From NCBI GenBank assembly GCA_958298945.1, contig OY282606.1, positions 78,541,622 through 78,605,621 on the forward strand: 64,000 nucleotides of DNA. The letters run 5' to 3'. The position numbers and the translations under genes are program-made. This DNA comes from Atherix ibis (taxonomy: Eukaryota > Arthropoda > Insecta > Diptera > Athericidae). Below the pieces are notes generated by a model. That model was not told the DNA's origin. It did no database searches and worked only from the letters and a program-made list of their open reading frames with translations. Shown here piece by piece: positions 46,741-60,490 of this stretch. Position 1 is the stretch's first letter; each line of letters starts with the position of its first letter.

Positions 46741-47640
46741 CGCCGGGGGATGCATGACTGAGAGGTCAGTTCAGTCGTTAGTATTCGAACTTCGAATATT
46801 TGGCGATCTTCGGTTTAATTAGTTCATTTGAATCACACGAGTAGCTAGAGAAAGATGAGCACCTTTTTCTGGGCTACTCGTGGAATTAAACTAGACTCTA
46901 CCAAAACAAACAAATTTTGCGAAAGAGGAAACATGGTGCTGTGGAGCCCTTGACTTTTGACGAGTCAGTGTGAATATAGTTTTGCAGTTGACCATTGATT
47001 TGCCTGATGTGTTCCAAAAATTAACAGACCCTGGGACTGATATTTTCCAAAAATGGAGTCTGTACGCCAAAAAATGGGGGTTTCAATCCACTCCCCCCGA
47101 AGGAACCAGTCCAATATCTTTGAATATAGGGCATCTAAAGCCGGTACAATTGTTACTGACTCTATTGATGGTAAAAGTAGCGAGGATGAAAATATCACCA
47201 TTATCTCCGAGGCAGTTTCCGATCCTCCAACAGGGGTAATCTTCCATCAGAAAACCGGCTAGCAAGTTTCCTGTACGTCGCGGGCCGCCGAGTCACATTT
47301 AGATGAACGATACCGCGAAAAAGGTTCAAATGGCTTCTGAGTAAGAACCATAAAGTAAAGGAGGCCCAGGAGCTCTGCCACGAGAACATTTAGGAGCAAA
47401 AAATGAGCTCGTTTTGGAAGTTGGTCATTAGTAGTAACCTCAAAAAATACATTGGACTGAAAGCTGCTATAAAAAAAGCAAAGGTCTGAGGGTAGTGCAT
47501 GCTAGGGAGAGTGCGGGGAATAAGAAGTTCAGCTAAACGAGCAACTTCAATGACATTTAAAGAAGCTATGGAGTGCGTCAGAGTACGGGTCCTGTCCAAG
47601 AAATCAAATCGAGAGCGACGTGCAGGTCACGAGCCGCCAG
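46741..47640 (+). pseudogene. Possible ORF1 (gag-like) remnant of a non-LTR retrotransposon
   Basis: A less AT-rich block whose start (TTCGAACTTCGAATATTTGG) could be a 5' UTR. Pieces in changing frames read MESVRQKMGVSIHSPRRNQS, then SSEDENITIISEAVSDPP, then SSFWKLVISSNLKKYIGLKA and FKEAMECVRVRVLSKKSNRE. Charged Lys/Glu-rich text in several frames within 600 bases suggests a decayed ORF1, the RNA-binding protein encoded ahead of ORF2. No zinc knuckle is visible, and a host pseudogene is equally possible. Confidence 0.3.
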
Positions 47641-47719
47641 TTTGACACACCTGCTCTACACACAAAAAAATTATCGTCCCTTTCATTAATGATCTCTCAT
47701 CTTCACACCATCACTCCGA

Positions 47720-48250
47720 ATTTCCAAACTACCTTGCGTGATCCTGATTGAAAACCTTGATGGAGACTAGAGTTGAGAGTGTTTATATTCTTGGATAGGG
47801 TCATAAAGGTACATACTGGTCCGTCCTTCCTCCTAGAGCTGTTCGACGGACTTAATGGTTACTTGCTGTTTTTCCCGGATCCGACTGTTAACGATAACAT
47901 CACGTTTTATGCAGTCATTGCATTAGATGGCTCCCATATCCTTGAATTTGATTGTGGAATCTTATCCTTCAGGGTATTTCCAAATTATGGTGAGCTGTGA
48001 TCAATCAAGCAGCTATAAAACAATTCATGGCCCCTGTTCTCAACAAAATTCGACATAACCTGCTTAATAACAGCAGATTAAGTTCCAGGTCCAACATTTC
48101 TTTTCTTATTCCACAAAAACTTTTCCAAGTCCTCTTTTTATTTCTTAAATCAAACTAACTTACTCAACAAACAATTTGTCTATCCATCTAAAAAAAGACC
48201 AATTCCATCTAACCCACATAGTGCCAGGTCACCTAACTAATGCTCATTTT
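47720..48250 (+). pseudogene. Possible RNase H start plus Jockey-like 3' tail
   Basis: Frame 47773-48000 ends with ITFYAVIALDGSHILEFDCG, which may be the RNase H opening 'I-x-I-Y-T-D-G-S-x-x-x-x-x-x-G' with the first catalytic Asp kept. From about 48040 the sequence CCTCTTTTTATTTCTTAAAT followed by CAAACTAACTTACTCAACAA closely parallels the 3' end at 27036-27378. The middle of the element is deleted. The tail match is the firmer part. Confidence 0.45.
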
Positions 48251-51229
48251 GATGCTAAAATATGTAAAGAAATTTATCAAAGTTTATTTCCTCTAAAATT
48301 TTAAAATCCCTTTCATGTCACTCTTTCACCTATTCACTTCACTTTGAATAAGATTTACCAATTTCGGAATAAATTTTGTTCTCTTTGCAAAAGACCTTTT
48401 TTGCAATTTTCAACAAAAAAAAATGTAAAAAACTAAAATAAAGTCTGTTTTTTTAAAACCGCAACAAAACTTTGATTTAAAAAAATCCTAAGACTTTCAA
48501 CACTTTAAGTGCAGTTAAAGTTTTTTTCTCCTACATGTGACGCGGCCTTTTGGAAACTGGAACGAAATTACCACGAGCATCGGACAAACTGGATCCTCTG
48601 ATAATAATCAGTGGCACGATATAACGTTAAGACACGATTTAATACTGACCCCAAACAGTATCCAATAACCTTGAATGTTGGCTGTTCTGGACTGCGGTGT
48701 CCACTCACGGATGAGTGTTGATCTTGCATGCGTTATAAATCAGTAAGATTTTTACTAAATGTCGAGTAATAAAAACGATTTAAACGTGATCGTCCAGATC
48801 GCATTGTTGTGATGGGAATTCAGTGAATGAATTAAAACCACTGACATAAGTCTGACACCCACGTTTCTGGTGTTGCGTGTAAACGATCTCACGATTACGC
48901 CACTTGCCTCGTTTCCTATAAACACTTCATCTGTGGATGTGTAAAAGTGCTAGTACTTGGCCAAAGAATGGATAAAGTGAGTTGGAGTTTCTATAAGTGC
49001 AGATGTCGACCAGACAATTAATGGGACGAAATTGGAAATTCTAAAGGTCACCAACGCCAATATCATTATCAACAGATGCGGGCGTCCTTACCATTTTGGT
49101 TCTGACCAAAAATCGAACCCGATCCGTGACTGTCAACATCCGTTCGGCTACAAAAAAAAAAAATCTCAGACAATCTCTATCAACGCGTTTGCACATACTT
49201 ACTTGACTGGCAAGAGCAAAGGCTCAACACTACATGGACTTTTGGATACTCTTTCGCTCCTTTCCCTTTAACCCTTTTTCATTTATTTTTCGATCCAAAA
49301 TCGATGGACTTTAAGTTTCCCGCTCACTGCATAAATCGGAACTGCGTGAGGTAATTTAACGATGACTTAGTAGGATAATCAAGCATGACTCGTATTGCAT
49401 TCAGACTAACCAACCACCTTCCTGCTGACTTGAAAAATTTGTTTCAATTACCACAGATGCCTACCTGTATCCAAGAGTAGTCTACCATATTCAATAGTTC
49501 AAAAGGTTTTTTTCCAAGACAATATATCGTATACTAACAACTTTTCCAGTATCCCAACATCTCGGACTAAATCAGAAAAGTTAATTTTAATTTATTAAAA
49601 AAAATATCAAATTTCTCAACTTCTTATCATGTCCAGTGATTTACGCTCGATTAAGTTATTTTTTTAACAGGCGGTCAGTTTCATATTTCAGATAAGATTT
49701 GCCAACATACCGGCTTCAACGGACGGACGATTATGGACAGACTTCTAATGGCGAACATGAAAGAAGAGTATTTTCGAAATTCGTTATCTGCCTTCCAGTT
49801 AAGGGTTTATTTTTGAATTGATTTTTTACTAATAAAATCTCACATTTATTTTCGAGTACAATTTTTTTAATTCAACAACTTTTTGTGTATTTAAAAAAAT
49901 TATTAGGAGATTTTTTTAAATAGTTGCTATTTCTTTCTTTTTTGGTAAACCAACGGAAAATATTGAAAAAATTGTACAAAATTTCAATTTCGAAATCAAA
50001 ATCCATGAAAACATTATAAAATATACAAAATAAATTTGGAAAACAAATACAAACAAGGTAAAATGCCACCCACATTTTTGTGTCATGAAAAGAATTTCAT
50101 ATGAGAACGAATGTGTTAGAAGACACACAATTAAATTCTTTGCTATATCGATTCTATTGACCATACTCCTAAGATAATTGCTTCCAAGTACAATAAAAAC
50201 AAATGAAGTTTAAAAGGAAAATAAATACAATATTTAAAAAAAATGATAGTGCACACACCATCAGAAATAGAATTAGTATAGAGTGACGATGGAAGTGGCG
50301 ATGGCAATGGCGGTCTTCACTAATAATATTGAAGGAGATCAACTGGCATAGTCCGTGACTAATCCAAGGTGATTGGATATTTTTGTTCGGAATTTGAGAA
50401 CAGAGAGTGTCAGGCATTGCGATTAATGCCTAGAGACCCACCAGCATCATCAATATACAAGTACGATGGCGAGTAGCTAAATACGATCAGTCATTCTCAG
50501 TACTATTGCTACCACCTCGGACATTTTGGTTCATTAATTGCGGCACGTGTACATGTTATATTGGACACACTATAAAAATTGGTTCCACATAATCTTCGTC
50601 ATTTTCAAGTACGAATAAAGTTGTGAAACGCTTGAGTACGTCTGCGATCTCCTTTCGATTAGTTTTGTCTGTCAGGTAGCCGAATCATCTTTGTCTGTTT
50701 TTTTAGCGGTCATCATTGATTGTACTTTTAATAGCTGTGCAGGTACTACCAAAAAAAAAATTAAATTTTCCATAAAAAAGAATTTTTTTTCAGCGAACGA
50801 ATAATATTCAGAAAAGTACCGAGGCTGATAAATGCTTTCAAACTTCATATTCTAAAATTGTGATCTTCAGAAAATAGAACCCTTCACAACGAATTTTACA
50901 AAAAAAATTTAGTGTCGGTTCTTTCAAATTGAGAAAATACGGTTATTATTATGATTTTCTAAGACAATCTAGAATTTGTATAACCATAAAGCTTTTATTT
51001 AATAAAAAAAAATCTTAAGGCGTTGGATTGTTAAAGATTCAATGTTAGAATCCTCGCAAAACTTTTGGCTTTTTTAATAAAAAAAAAGTTCATGCTAACT
51101 TTTGTCCTTTTTATTTTTTATTTTTTATTTTCATTAAAAATGACATAATTTCTTGTAAAATAAATTTTTAAAGATGTCTTTTAATATGAGCAGTCGTGAT
51201 TGATTAAAAAATAAGAAGTAGAAAAGGTA
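48251..51229. other. No recognised gene
   Basis: 48.54-49.47 kb is less AT-rich. The short frame from 49272 (FFDPKSMDFKFPAHCINRNC) runs into a GTAATT donor-like string at 49354 but is too short to call. The rest is AT-rich, and the first words of the next array appear from about 50.95 kb. Confidence 0.4.
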
Positions 51230-54200
51230 CATTTTTTGAGGTTGACCAGAGTAGAATTATTCAGAGGTCCTTATTTATAGGTACTAAAGTATCTTAAGTA
51301 TTAATAGTATCAATTTGATAGCTTCCCTAAAGGTTAATAAAAATTAAGCAGTAAAAGTTGTGTTTTTTTAAGGTCCACTAAGAGAATGAATGATTCATAT
51401 TGTAAATATCTACATGACCCTCAATTTATGGGCCTGGACAACGATACAAAAAAATAATCAGTAGAAAGGATTTTACTTTTTGATTGACTTAAAAAAACAC
51501 TTTTTTGCTAATGAGTAGAACTATTCAGAGGTCCCTCTTGAGATGTCTTAAAAAAAATTAAAGGGTAATATTACTTGTAATTTGATGACTTCCATAACAA
51601 TGATTAAAAACGAAGCAACAAAAGTGGAAGTTTTTGTTGAGGTATAAGCAAAAAAGAATGAATATCGGTCCACTTTTCGAGGTCTCAAAATATTGGAAAA
51701 GATTATATTATCCGTAATTTATAGGCTTCCATAGCAATGAATAAAAATTAGGCAGTAGAAAGTATGTTTTGTTTAGATTGACTTAAAACAATACTTTTTT
51801 TACTGATGAATAGAATTATTCAGGCGTCCCATTTCAGAGGTCTTAAGAAATTTTAAATATTAATATTACTCCTAGTTTGATGACTTCTATAACAATGATT
51901 ATATGACCCGCAATTTATGGGCTTCGATAACAATGAAAAGACACAATCAGTAGAAAGTATGTTTTTTTAGATTGGCATAAAAAAAGTATTTTTTACTAAT
52001 TAATAGAATTATTCGGTGATCCCCTTTCAGAAGGTCTTAAAAAATTTTCAAAGTTCATATTTCTTGTAGTTGTATGACTTCCATAACAATGTTTAAAAAA
52101 GCAACAGCAAAAGTGGCGGTTTTTGATAAGGTTCGAGCAGAAAAGAATGAATGTCAGTCCACTTTTCGAGGTCTCAAAATATTGGAAAAGTTTATATGAC
52201 CCGTAATTTATAGGCTTCCATAACGATGAATAAAAAAGAATCAGTAGAAAAGATGTTTTTTTAGACTGACTTAAAAAGGCACCAGTAATAGAATTATTCG
52301 GTGGTCCCCTTTCAGAGGTCTTAAAAAATTTCAAAAGTTAATATTAATTATACTTTAATGATTTCCCTACCAATGATTAAAAAACAAGCAGAAAAAGAAG
52401 TGGTTTGTTTGAGATATGATCAGGGAGAGAATTAATGATAAGCCCCCTCAAAATTTCTGAAATGTTTATATTAATCGTAATTTAGGGATTCCTTAACGAT
52501 GAAGAGTTGAAAACAGACACAAAGATGACTTTATTTGACGTTGACTAAAGAAAATTAATGTCTAGTCATATAATTGTCAGTTAGAGGTCTGCACGTGTAG
52601 GAACAATTCATGCTACTCGTTATTTATCGATTTCCATAATAATGAACAAACAATAAGCAGTTGAAAAATTAGTTTTCATTTGCAGATTGACCAGAGCAGT
52701 ATTATTCAGAGGTTCCTATTTAGAGGTACTAAAATATGTTAAGTGTTAGTAGTATTAATTTGATGGCTTCCCTAAATATTAATAACAATTAAGCAGTAAC
52801 AGAGATGTGTTTTTAAGATCCACCAAGAGAATGAATGATATTCCGCTTTTCGAGGTCTCAAAATATTGTTAATGTTTACATAAACCGCAATTTATGGGCC
52901 TGGACAACGATACAAAAAAAATCAGTAGAAAGGATGTCTTTTTTAGATTGACTTCAAAAAAACTCTTTTTTACTAATAACTAGAATTATTCAGTGGTCCC
53001 CTTTCAGAGGTCAAAAAAATTATTTTTAATATAAATATTACTTGTAGTTTGATGACTTTCCTAACAATGATTAAAAAACGAGCAGAAAAAGAAGTGGTTT
53101 GTTTGAGATATGATCAGGGAGAACATTAATGATAAGTCCCTTTTAAGAGGTCTCAAAGTTTTTCTAAAGTTTATTTTTATCATAATTTAAAGATTTCTTA
53201 ACGATTAAGAGTTAAAAACAGACTTAGAGCTGACTTTATTTGAGGTTGACTAAAGAAAATTAATGTCTAGTCATATAATTGTCAGTTAGAGGTCTCAAAG
53301 TGTAGGAACAATTCATGTTACTCGTTATTTATCGATTTCCATAATTATGAACAAATAATAAGCAGTTGGAAAAGTAGTTTTCATTTGTAGATTGACCAGA
53401 GCAGTATTATACAAGGGTTCATATTAAAGGTCTGAAAGTTTTTTGCAAAGCGAAAAACACTCATATTTTTTGGACTTCATTGGTGATTTAAAAATTAAAT
53501 ACAGAAGGACGTGTTTTTGAGGTTGACCAAAGTCAAATTAATAGGAGGTTCCTTTTGAGAGGTCTCAAAATTTCGGAAGATCTTATAATTTCTATAGTTG
53601 GTAAACTTACATAAGAATAAATGAATAAAAAATATAAAAAAGGGTCTTATTTTATTTTGACCAGAATAAAACTAATGACAAATCTCTTATGGGAGGTCTT
53701 AAAAATTTATAGAAAATCACTCTTTCTTACATATTTTCTGTAATCAATCAAGCAAAAAAGCTATAGACCATGTATATTTTATTGCAATTACCAGGAGCAC
53801 AGTTAATGAGAGGTCCCTTTTGGTAGGTCTCAAAATTTTTGAGGATCTTAAATTGCTTGTTATATGCGGACTTACACAAAAATAAATATAAAATGAGTAG
53901 AAAAGTGGGAGGTTTTTATTTTTAATGATTCGACCAGAACAGAATTTATGAAGAAAAATTTTAAGGGGCCTTAAAAAATTTCAGAAAAATGCATTCTTTT
54001 TTTTGTTTCTACAAAAACTACTTTTTCTTCTACTTTTTTTCGGTTATCAATAAGAAAATATTGAGGCTGACAGAAAAAGAGTAAATAAGAAGTCCCTTTT
54101 GGTAGGTCTCAAAATTTTTAAAGAGCTTATATGAACGTAATTTCTTTTTTTTTCTCAAACTAATAACAAATAACAAGCAGAAAAAAACAGTTGCTTTTTT

Positions 54201-54260
54201 TGGGCTTCATCAAGCTAGAATTTATGATTGATTTCCCTTCTGAGAGGTCTTAAATTTCCA
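51230..54260 (+). repeat. Satellite-like tandem array, about 140-bp units with higher-order repeats
   Basis: The landmark GTCCCCTTTCAGAGGTCTTA (variants GGTCCCTTTTGGTAGGTCTC, TCCACTTTTCGAGGTCTCAA) recurs near 51268, 51524, 51665, 51823, 52018, 52154, 52303, 52712, 52835, 52997, 53135, 53285, 53553, 53680, 53812, 54090 and 54233, typically 125-160 bases apart. Units also share a 'gacttccataacaatga' word and an 'agcagtagaaa' word. Longer blocks repeat with higher similarity: about 52383-52715 against 53066-53420 (shift about 685), and about 51240-51640 against 52690-53080 (shift about 1450). That is higher-order structure like that of satellites. Confidence 0.9.
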
Positions 54261-56159
54261 AAGAATAGTGCAATTAGACTGAATTAAGTATTTACTATTG
54301 TACACGTAGATAATAGAGAAAAATAAACGGAAATTTGATGAACCAAATTTCCCTTCTGTAAACATTTGAAAATGCATTTTTATTATTTTAAGAATTTTTT
54401 TTTATTGTCAAAAACAATTTTAAAAAAAACATCAACAAAAATTGTATTAAACAACATTCTTGTATAAATTTTAAAAATACCAGAACTAAACAAAAAAATC
54501 TGTAATGTTTTATGCCAAAAAATATGGTATTTCCGCAAAAATTAGTCAGTTTTTGATCGCCGATCTGTTGAAAAAAAGGAAGGTCGTCTTATTTCGATAT
54601 CAAAACGTATATCTTTGAATTTTTTTCAGCACCATTTTCTTTCAGATTTTACTTACTCGGAAATATTTCAAAAATAAAATTGAAAATCAGTAAAAATAAA
54701 CACTGTGCACCGTGTAAATTTGTACAAGCAAACCGTTCAAGAAAAGTTTATATTCTTGAAAATTTTATGTTCGCGTGGAGTGCATACCATGGGAAAGGTA
54801 AATAAATACCCAATGTTTTTGTTTGATTAGCAGCGATGGTATGTCTGTAGGGAATGGTTGAAGCTATGTACAGACGAGTACTCTAGAGGAGTCTTTACCT
54901 TCTGAAGGCTATAGCAGAACTAGAAGGCAAGATTACCATTGCCACTATACAATATATACCCATAAGTGGTGATACCTGAGGGTATAGTGCCATATATGAC
55001 TAGGCGTACGGGCTTCATAATTAGGGTCGATCATGTGTGGTATATATGGTCAAGTACTTTAGAGTGAATGCCGATCGGTGATTAAATAAGTTACTGATTA
55101 TAGTGTGAAGTGTTTGCCAAGTTAAATCTCTAAATCGGATGCACACAGAAAATGGCCATACGCTAAGGCATAATTAAGGTACCAAGAGGTAGGTGAAAAT
55201 AGAAGCCGAAGAATCCCAAGAAGCTGGAAGAATCCGAAGAACAGAACAATACAACCAGCAGCGGGAGAAGCTGGGAAATTGCCCTCTTGGAAGAGAAGAA
55301 ACTACAAAATTTCCTACCTTAAACCACCTCCTCTTCTCGATTATATGACGCATTTATGCACATACAGTTTTATGCTTATTTACTTATTAACTATTTATTT
55401 ATTTATCAAAATTTCTTTGTTTTTCGAAAATCTTCTTGATACTTAAGATCAATCTTAGCTTACGTTACTATTTTTAAGAGAACAAATAAACGCCAAAAAA
55501 ATCTTAAATAAACCTTATTCGACTACAATTTGAAAGTGTGAGCGCGGTTTTTTTTCGGTCCATTGAGAAGGAAATTATTATGACGACAATGAAGAAGTTA
55601 GTCAGTGTGTTAATAACTGATGCGTGCTAAACTGTTTACCTAAATCGATGTACTCCACCTCGTCCTCCTCATACAATAGGTGACTACACTCATCTTTATA
55701 GTGTAAACCACAATTTTTCTTAATGATTTAACTTTGGTTTTTTTGATAATTTTCTACTTTTCGGAATTTCATCTTTTCTTTACTGGCTCTGTTTACAATT
55801 AGTCTGCTTCCCAGAAAATCCATTTTTAATACCGGAAATTAGCCGAATTCCAATGGCTCACTTATTCGATTTGATAAATTATTTGTGATTCTATCGAAAG
55901 TGCGTAATTTATTGAATAATCATAAATATTTTTGTGCAAATTTATGAGCTCTTTTGTGTGTATTGGTTTTTTTGGGTATATCCAATTTCAAATATTCAAA
56001 ATTCTAACACATCATATAAAATTTTGCGAATGTGCTCTTCTTCGTATTGTATTGACTCATTTTTAATTATTTTTAACACTATTTATATTATTTTTAACAC
56101 TATTTATATAGAAAATAAATTGGAAATTAATTTTAAGAAAATTTTTGGTTTATTTTAAT
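54261..56159. other. No recognised gene
   Basis: AT-rich except about 54780-55330, which is more balanced and purine-rich at its end (GAAGCCGAAGAATCCCAAGA). No frame there is recognisable. Confidence 0.4.
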
Positions 56160-57650
56160 TATTTTTAAAGTCAGCCTAATTAACCGCAAAGTTGGTCTAA
56201 TTCTGCTTAATCAACCTAACATTTGGTCTACGCATTTTGAATTAAACGAAACTTTAATTTAGATCAGCTGAATCCACAAAAAATTTGGTCTAGGATGTCT
56301 GAATCAATCGTTAATTCAGTCTAAGTATTCTAAGTAAAATGTGAGTTTATCTTAGATCTGCTTAATAGATCGTTAATTTGAACTTAGAATCCAAAAATCC
56401 GGCCTACGTATACTGAATTACCCGGAAATTTGTTCATGGAATGCTGAATCAAACGGAAATTTTAGTCTCAAAATGCTTATCTAAGATTACTAAATAAAAC
56501 AAAAAGTTGGTCTAGATTTGCTGAATAAACTGGATTTTGTCTGCTGAGTTTGTTAAGAATTGCAGACTCAGCCAGGAATTTGCCATAAAAAATTTGAATA
56601 TACGTAAATTTGTTTCAGTCTTGCTGAATCAAGTGAAATTCAATACAGGATTGCTGACTAAATCGAAAATTCAATTAAGCTTACTCAATCAACCGGTAAT
56701 CTGGTCAAGGAATGCTGTATTACCCCGAAATACTGTCTAGATTTATATAATTCAACCAGAAATAAAACCCAAAAAGCTGGTCTTGAAATGATGAATCAAC
56801 CAAAAATTTGAGTCTCAAAATGCTGAATTAACCGGAAATTTGTTCTCAGGTTGCTAAATCAATAAAAAAAATTTGAACTAGATCCGGTGAATAAACTGGG
56901 GGTTTGTTAAAGTCTGCTGAGTCATCCAGGAAGTTCTTATAGATAAGCTGAATTACCCAGAAAATTGCTCCAGGATTTCTGCCTCAAGTAGAAATTTGAC
57001 TTAGCTCTGCTGAATAAATCAGAAATGCAGTTAAGCGCACTCAATAAACCGGAAATTTGGTAAAGATCTGCTGAATCTGCTATGTATGTGGTCTCATCCT
57101 TTTGAATCAGTCAGGGATCTGGTCTATGCTGAATTACCCACAAATTTGGCCTAAAAAGACTGAATCAACCGAAAATTCACTATAAGAATACTAAATCAAC
57201 CAAAATTATGGTCTAGATCTTCTAAATGAACCGAAAACCCCTTCTTGATATGCTGAATAAACTGGAAGTTTCTTCTAGTCTGCCAACTCAGTCAGGAATT
57301 TTCCCTAAAAATTCTGAATATCCGTAAATTTAATTCACCCTTTCTGAATCAAGTTGAAATTCGATTTAGGGCTGCTGAATATATCAGAAATTCATTTATG
57401 CATACTTTATCAATCGGAAATTTGATGTTGGCCTGCTGAATATACCTTGCATTTATCTAGGCCTTCTGAATCAATCAAAAATCTGGCCCATAGTGAATTA
57501 TCCAAAACTTTGATCTAGAAATACTAAATCAACCGTAAATTTGATACAGGAATGTTGAATTAAGTGCAATTTTTTATCTAAATATGCTGAATCAATTGAA
57601 AAATTGTTTTAGGAATACTAAATCAATAAAAGATTTGGACTACATCTTCC
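56160..57650 (+). repeat. Minisatellite array, about 38-bp units, roughly 38 copies
   Basis: A unit close to CTGAATCAACCGGAAATTTG plus GTCTAGGAATG recurs every 34-42 bases across about 1.5 kb, with many single-base changes (CTGAATTACCCAGAAA, CTGAATAAACTGGAAGTTT). Copies are diverged, without constant spacers between conserved repeats. The array ends in CTACATCTTCCCTTTTC at about 57640. Confidence 0.9.
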
Positions 57651-60490
57651 CTTTTCAATTGATTATCCTATAATTTAACAACCAATTATCCTATAAACAC
57701 GGAACCTACTAACTAACTTATGTGCAAAACCAAATTTTCAATTCTATGTTATTGATTTGTTCAAAAATTTCCAATTACCTTGAGTTTTATCAAGGTTTCT
57801 CAAACTTATTCTCTCTTGTTACCAACAAAATTTACAATTTATTCGATTGATAAAGCAATAAAGTCAATTGTGCAATTATATCACGAGGGAAGAGGGTACT
57901 TCACGTCAAATAAAATGCAAAATGACATAACACGCGCCTTAATATCATGGCACATCGGTATTATGTGCGGCTGAAAATTAGATTCAACATCATTAATTCA
58001 TCGTCTTGTAAAAAAATAAATTAATAAATAAACGGAGAAATCCGCATAATATCAACGTAGGAATTCCTTCTTCTGGTCGTGAAGGCTCTCACAGAGGACG
58101 CCATCCATTCTGCCAACATGCCTCCACAACGACCGATGAATGCTTACTTCTGCCGAAGCACAAGGCACCTCCACACGCGTTTACTAACCAACTCCTACTT
58201 TCATTCGGATATTCGAATCCGTCCGTCCCTTCCCTACTTCCCCCCTTTTGCCTTTGGCAAATTTAAGTGAAACATTTTTCATAGTTTCTTCGAGTTTTCC
58301 AAATTATTTTTTCGCTTCTTTATCACGAAAGTGCAGTGCGGAAGGCAATATGTACACAATCGTTGCACACTCCCAGTACAGCTTCTTTTCTTCTTCGGCT
58401 ATGCGCAAGAGATGAGTTTTCATTGAAAAAAAAAGAAAAAAGAATATCAATGAATCGATGGGCCTACCCATACCTACTGTCTGCATACCAAAGAGACTCG
58501 GCCCACTCGTGTATAGTGGCTTGCTTTTAACCATCTACCTACCCAAGCTAAGCCTCTCCTTTTATCACCTGCTCCGTAAAATCATACTCCGTCTATGAGT
58601 GCACATGACAGAAAATAAATTCAGATTTAAATGACACGCGGCGCAGTGTAAGACGACAACACATAAACCCGGGGCACAAATCATAAATTCCTACAGAAGA
58701 GTAAGGTTCGAAAGTGGTTAGAAGCCGAGATGGTAAGGGAAGAGGTGGGAAATTACTCAGGCATGAACGGACAGTAAAACAAAATCTGGTCCCACCATCC
58801 AACTGGATGACATCAGACAGTCACAAGGCGTACGCACATGAGTACCAAGCATCCTCCACCAGATATGAAATACTAAAGGAAGGCCCATCGACGGGAAACC
58901 TCTGATAACAAAACGAAACGCAAACATCAGACAACAAGCCGCGATGAAGGTGAAGCACGACCACTCAGATCACTTAGAAACAATGGAAAAAACAAAGAAA
59001 ACACCTAAAAAAAACTAAATGAAGATCGAGTACGCGCACATTACAAAGAGGGCAGAAGGCCAAAAAGCCATGGACGCAGCACGTTGTTTGTTGTTTCTTT
59101 ACTGGTCTGCCGGCATTTAGGGTGAGATCGTGCCAGAATGGATGGTACAGCTTTCTTGCTATCAATAACTTCTAGACTCTCGTTGGATGCTCGCCCGAGT
59201 TCGGGATTCGAAACAACGTGATCGGTACACGAGGCCACGTTGCGTATATTCAAGTGAACAGAGTGCATACACAAAAGGAATAAAACCAGAATAAAGATGA
59301 GCAGAGTCTCATCAGAAAAAGACTATGAAGAAATAAATAAAAACCGACCAATGACTAACTTAAGAAGAGTCAATCGATTAATATTTGAAAGAGACTCTAA
59401 ATGGCTATGCAGGCTTCTGACCGTCTATCGAAATGTGCACATCTTCCCCAGAGAATGGCACTTAATTCCAAATAAACCATGATCCTCGGCCTCTTATAGA
59501 CGTCATCGTAGCTAATTAATCCAAATTGCAATTAATTGCGACTCATAATGAATTTATGGAGATGATACGATTTCTTCCAAAAAATCCTAAAGAATATCAA
59601 ACAAGAGATCCTATTAGGAATTTTTTCAGGTGTTTGCTCACTCAAACAGGATCCACTTACACAATCACACGAACCGAGCACGTTTGTTGCAAATCGAATC
59701 GGCATACGGTTAGTCAGACCTGTTGATCTACCGAGAGGGGTTCTTCGTTTGGAATTAAACCTTTCCAGCGGGACCGGAGTATTAGCGAAACAGACTAGCA
59801 CGAGCCTGGGAACCCGCGTCAGTAATTCTTTCTCACGGCCTTTCAGTGACTTGAAAAGTACAGCAGCGGCCAAGCAAAGTCCAAACTTGGTCTCATTCAT
59901 TTGTACACGTTTCATTCGCTATAACTGGACGAGAATGCTTGTTTATCTTAACAAAGATCTTCTAAAATGGAAGATAGCTGTACACCAAAAGGTGCCGGTT
60001 TATATTCGTTTATCCCATAAATACGCGTTTCAACAACAGCGAGACAATATAGCCTAATCGACATCGAATCCATCGCGGTACAATCCCGCTTTTGGTCCGA
60101 TTATGGTTCGTCCAAGAGAAGACGACCGTGCACAATTGATAAGCCATCGAATCGAACAAGTACGTATGCTGCCTATGCCCATATAAGTAGCCGTTTTGAA
60201 CGTGTGCAAGATAAAGTGTTAAAATGCATCCCAAGGGCTGAAATGGTTACTGCGCAAATCGAAAAATCCTTTTCTCTGCCATGTGCACCTAACTAGCCAC
60301 TTAAGGTAAATAGTGAGAATTGTTTATGCTCAACGCTATGCTCAACTCTGTGAGGAACCTCCAATATGTAAATGGAAGTTGGCCAGAGGTTGTCGGTTGC
60401 CTATTTTAGGAATTAGCTGCCGTGTACTGGTATGACTTCATGTCAACCTTAAACCACCGCTTTTGCGTTGATTCAGCATTTTCTCTTTAG
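57651..60490. other. Less AT-rich block with no recognised gene
   Basis: From about 58.05 kb composition is clearly more balanced than the flanks. Open frames (59041-59274 minus; 59532-59915 minus and 59749-60057 plus, which overlap each other) show no domain. The block precedes the candidate exon at 60491 and could hold untranslated or diverged exons. Confidence 0.35.

Noticed and set aside
56160..57650. Regular 38-bp repeats as a CRISPR-like array
   Set aside because: There is no alternation of conserved repeat and unique spacer: the whole unit drifts together, and the DNA is eukaryotic.
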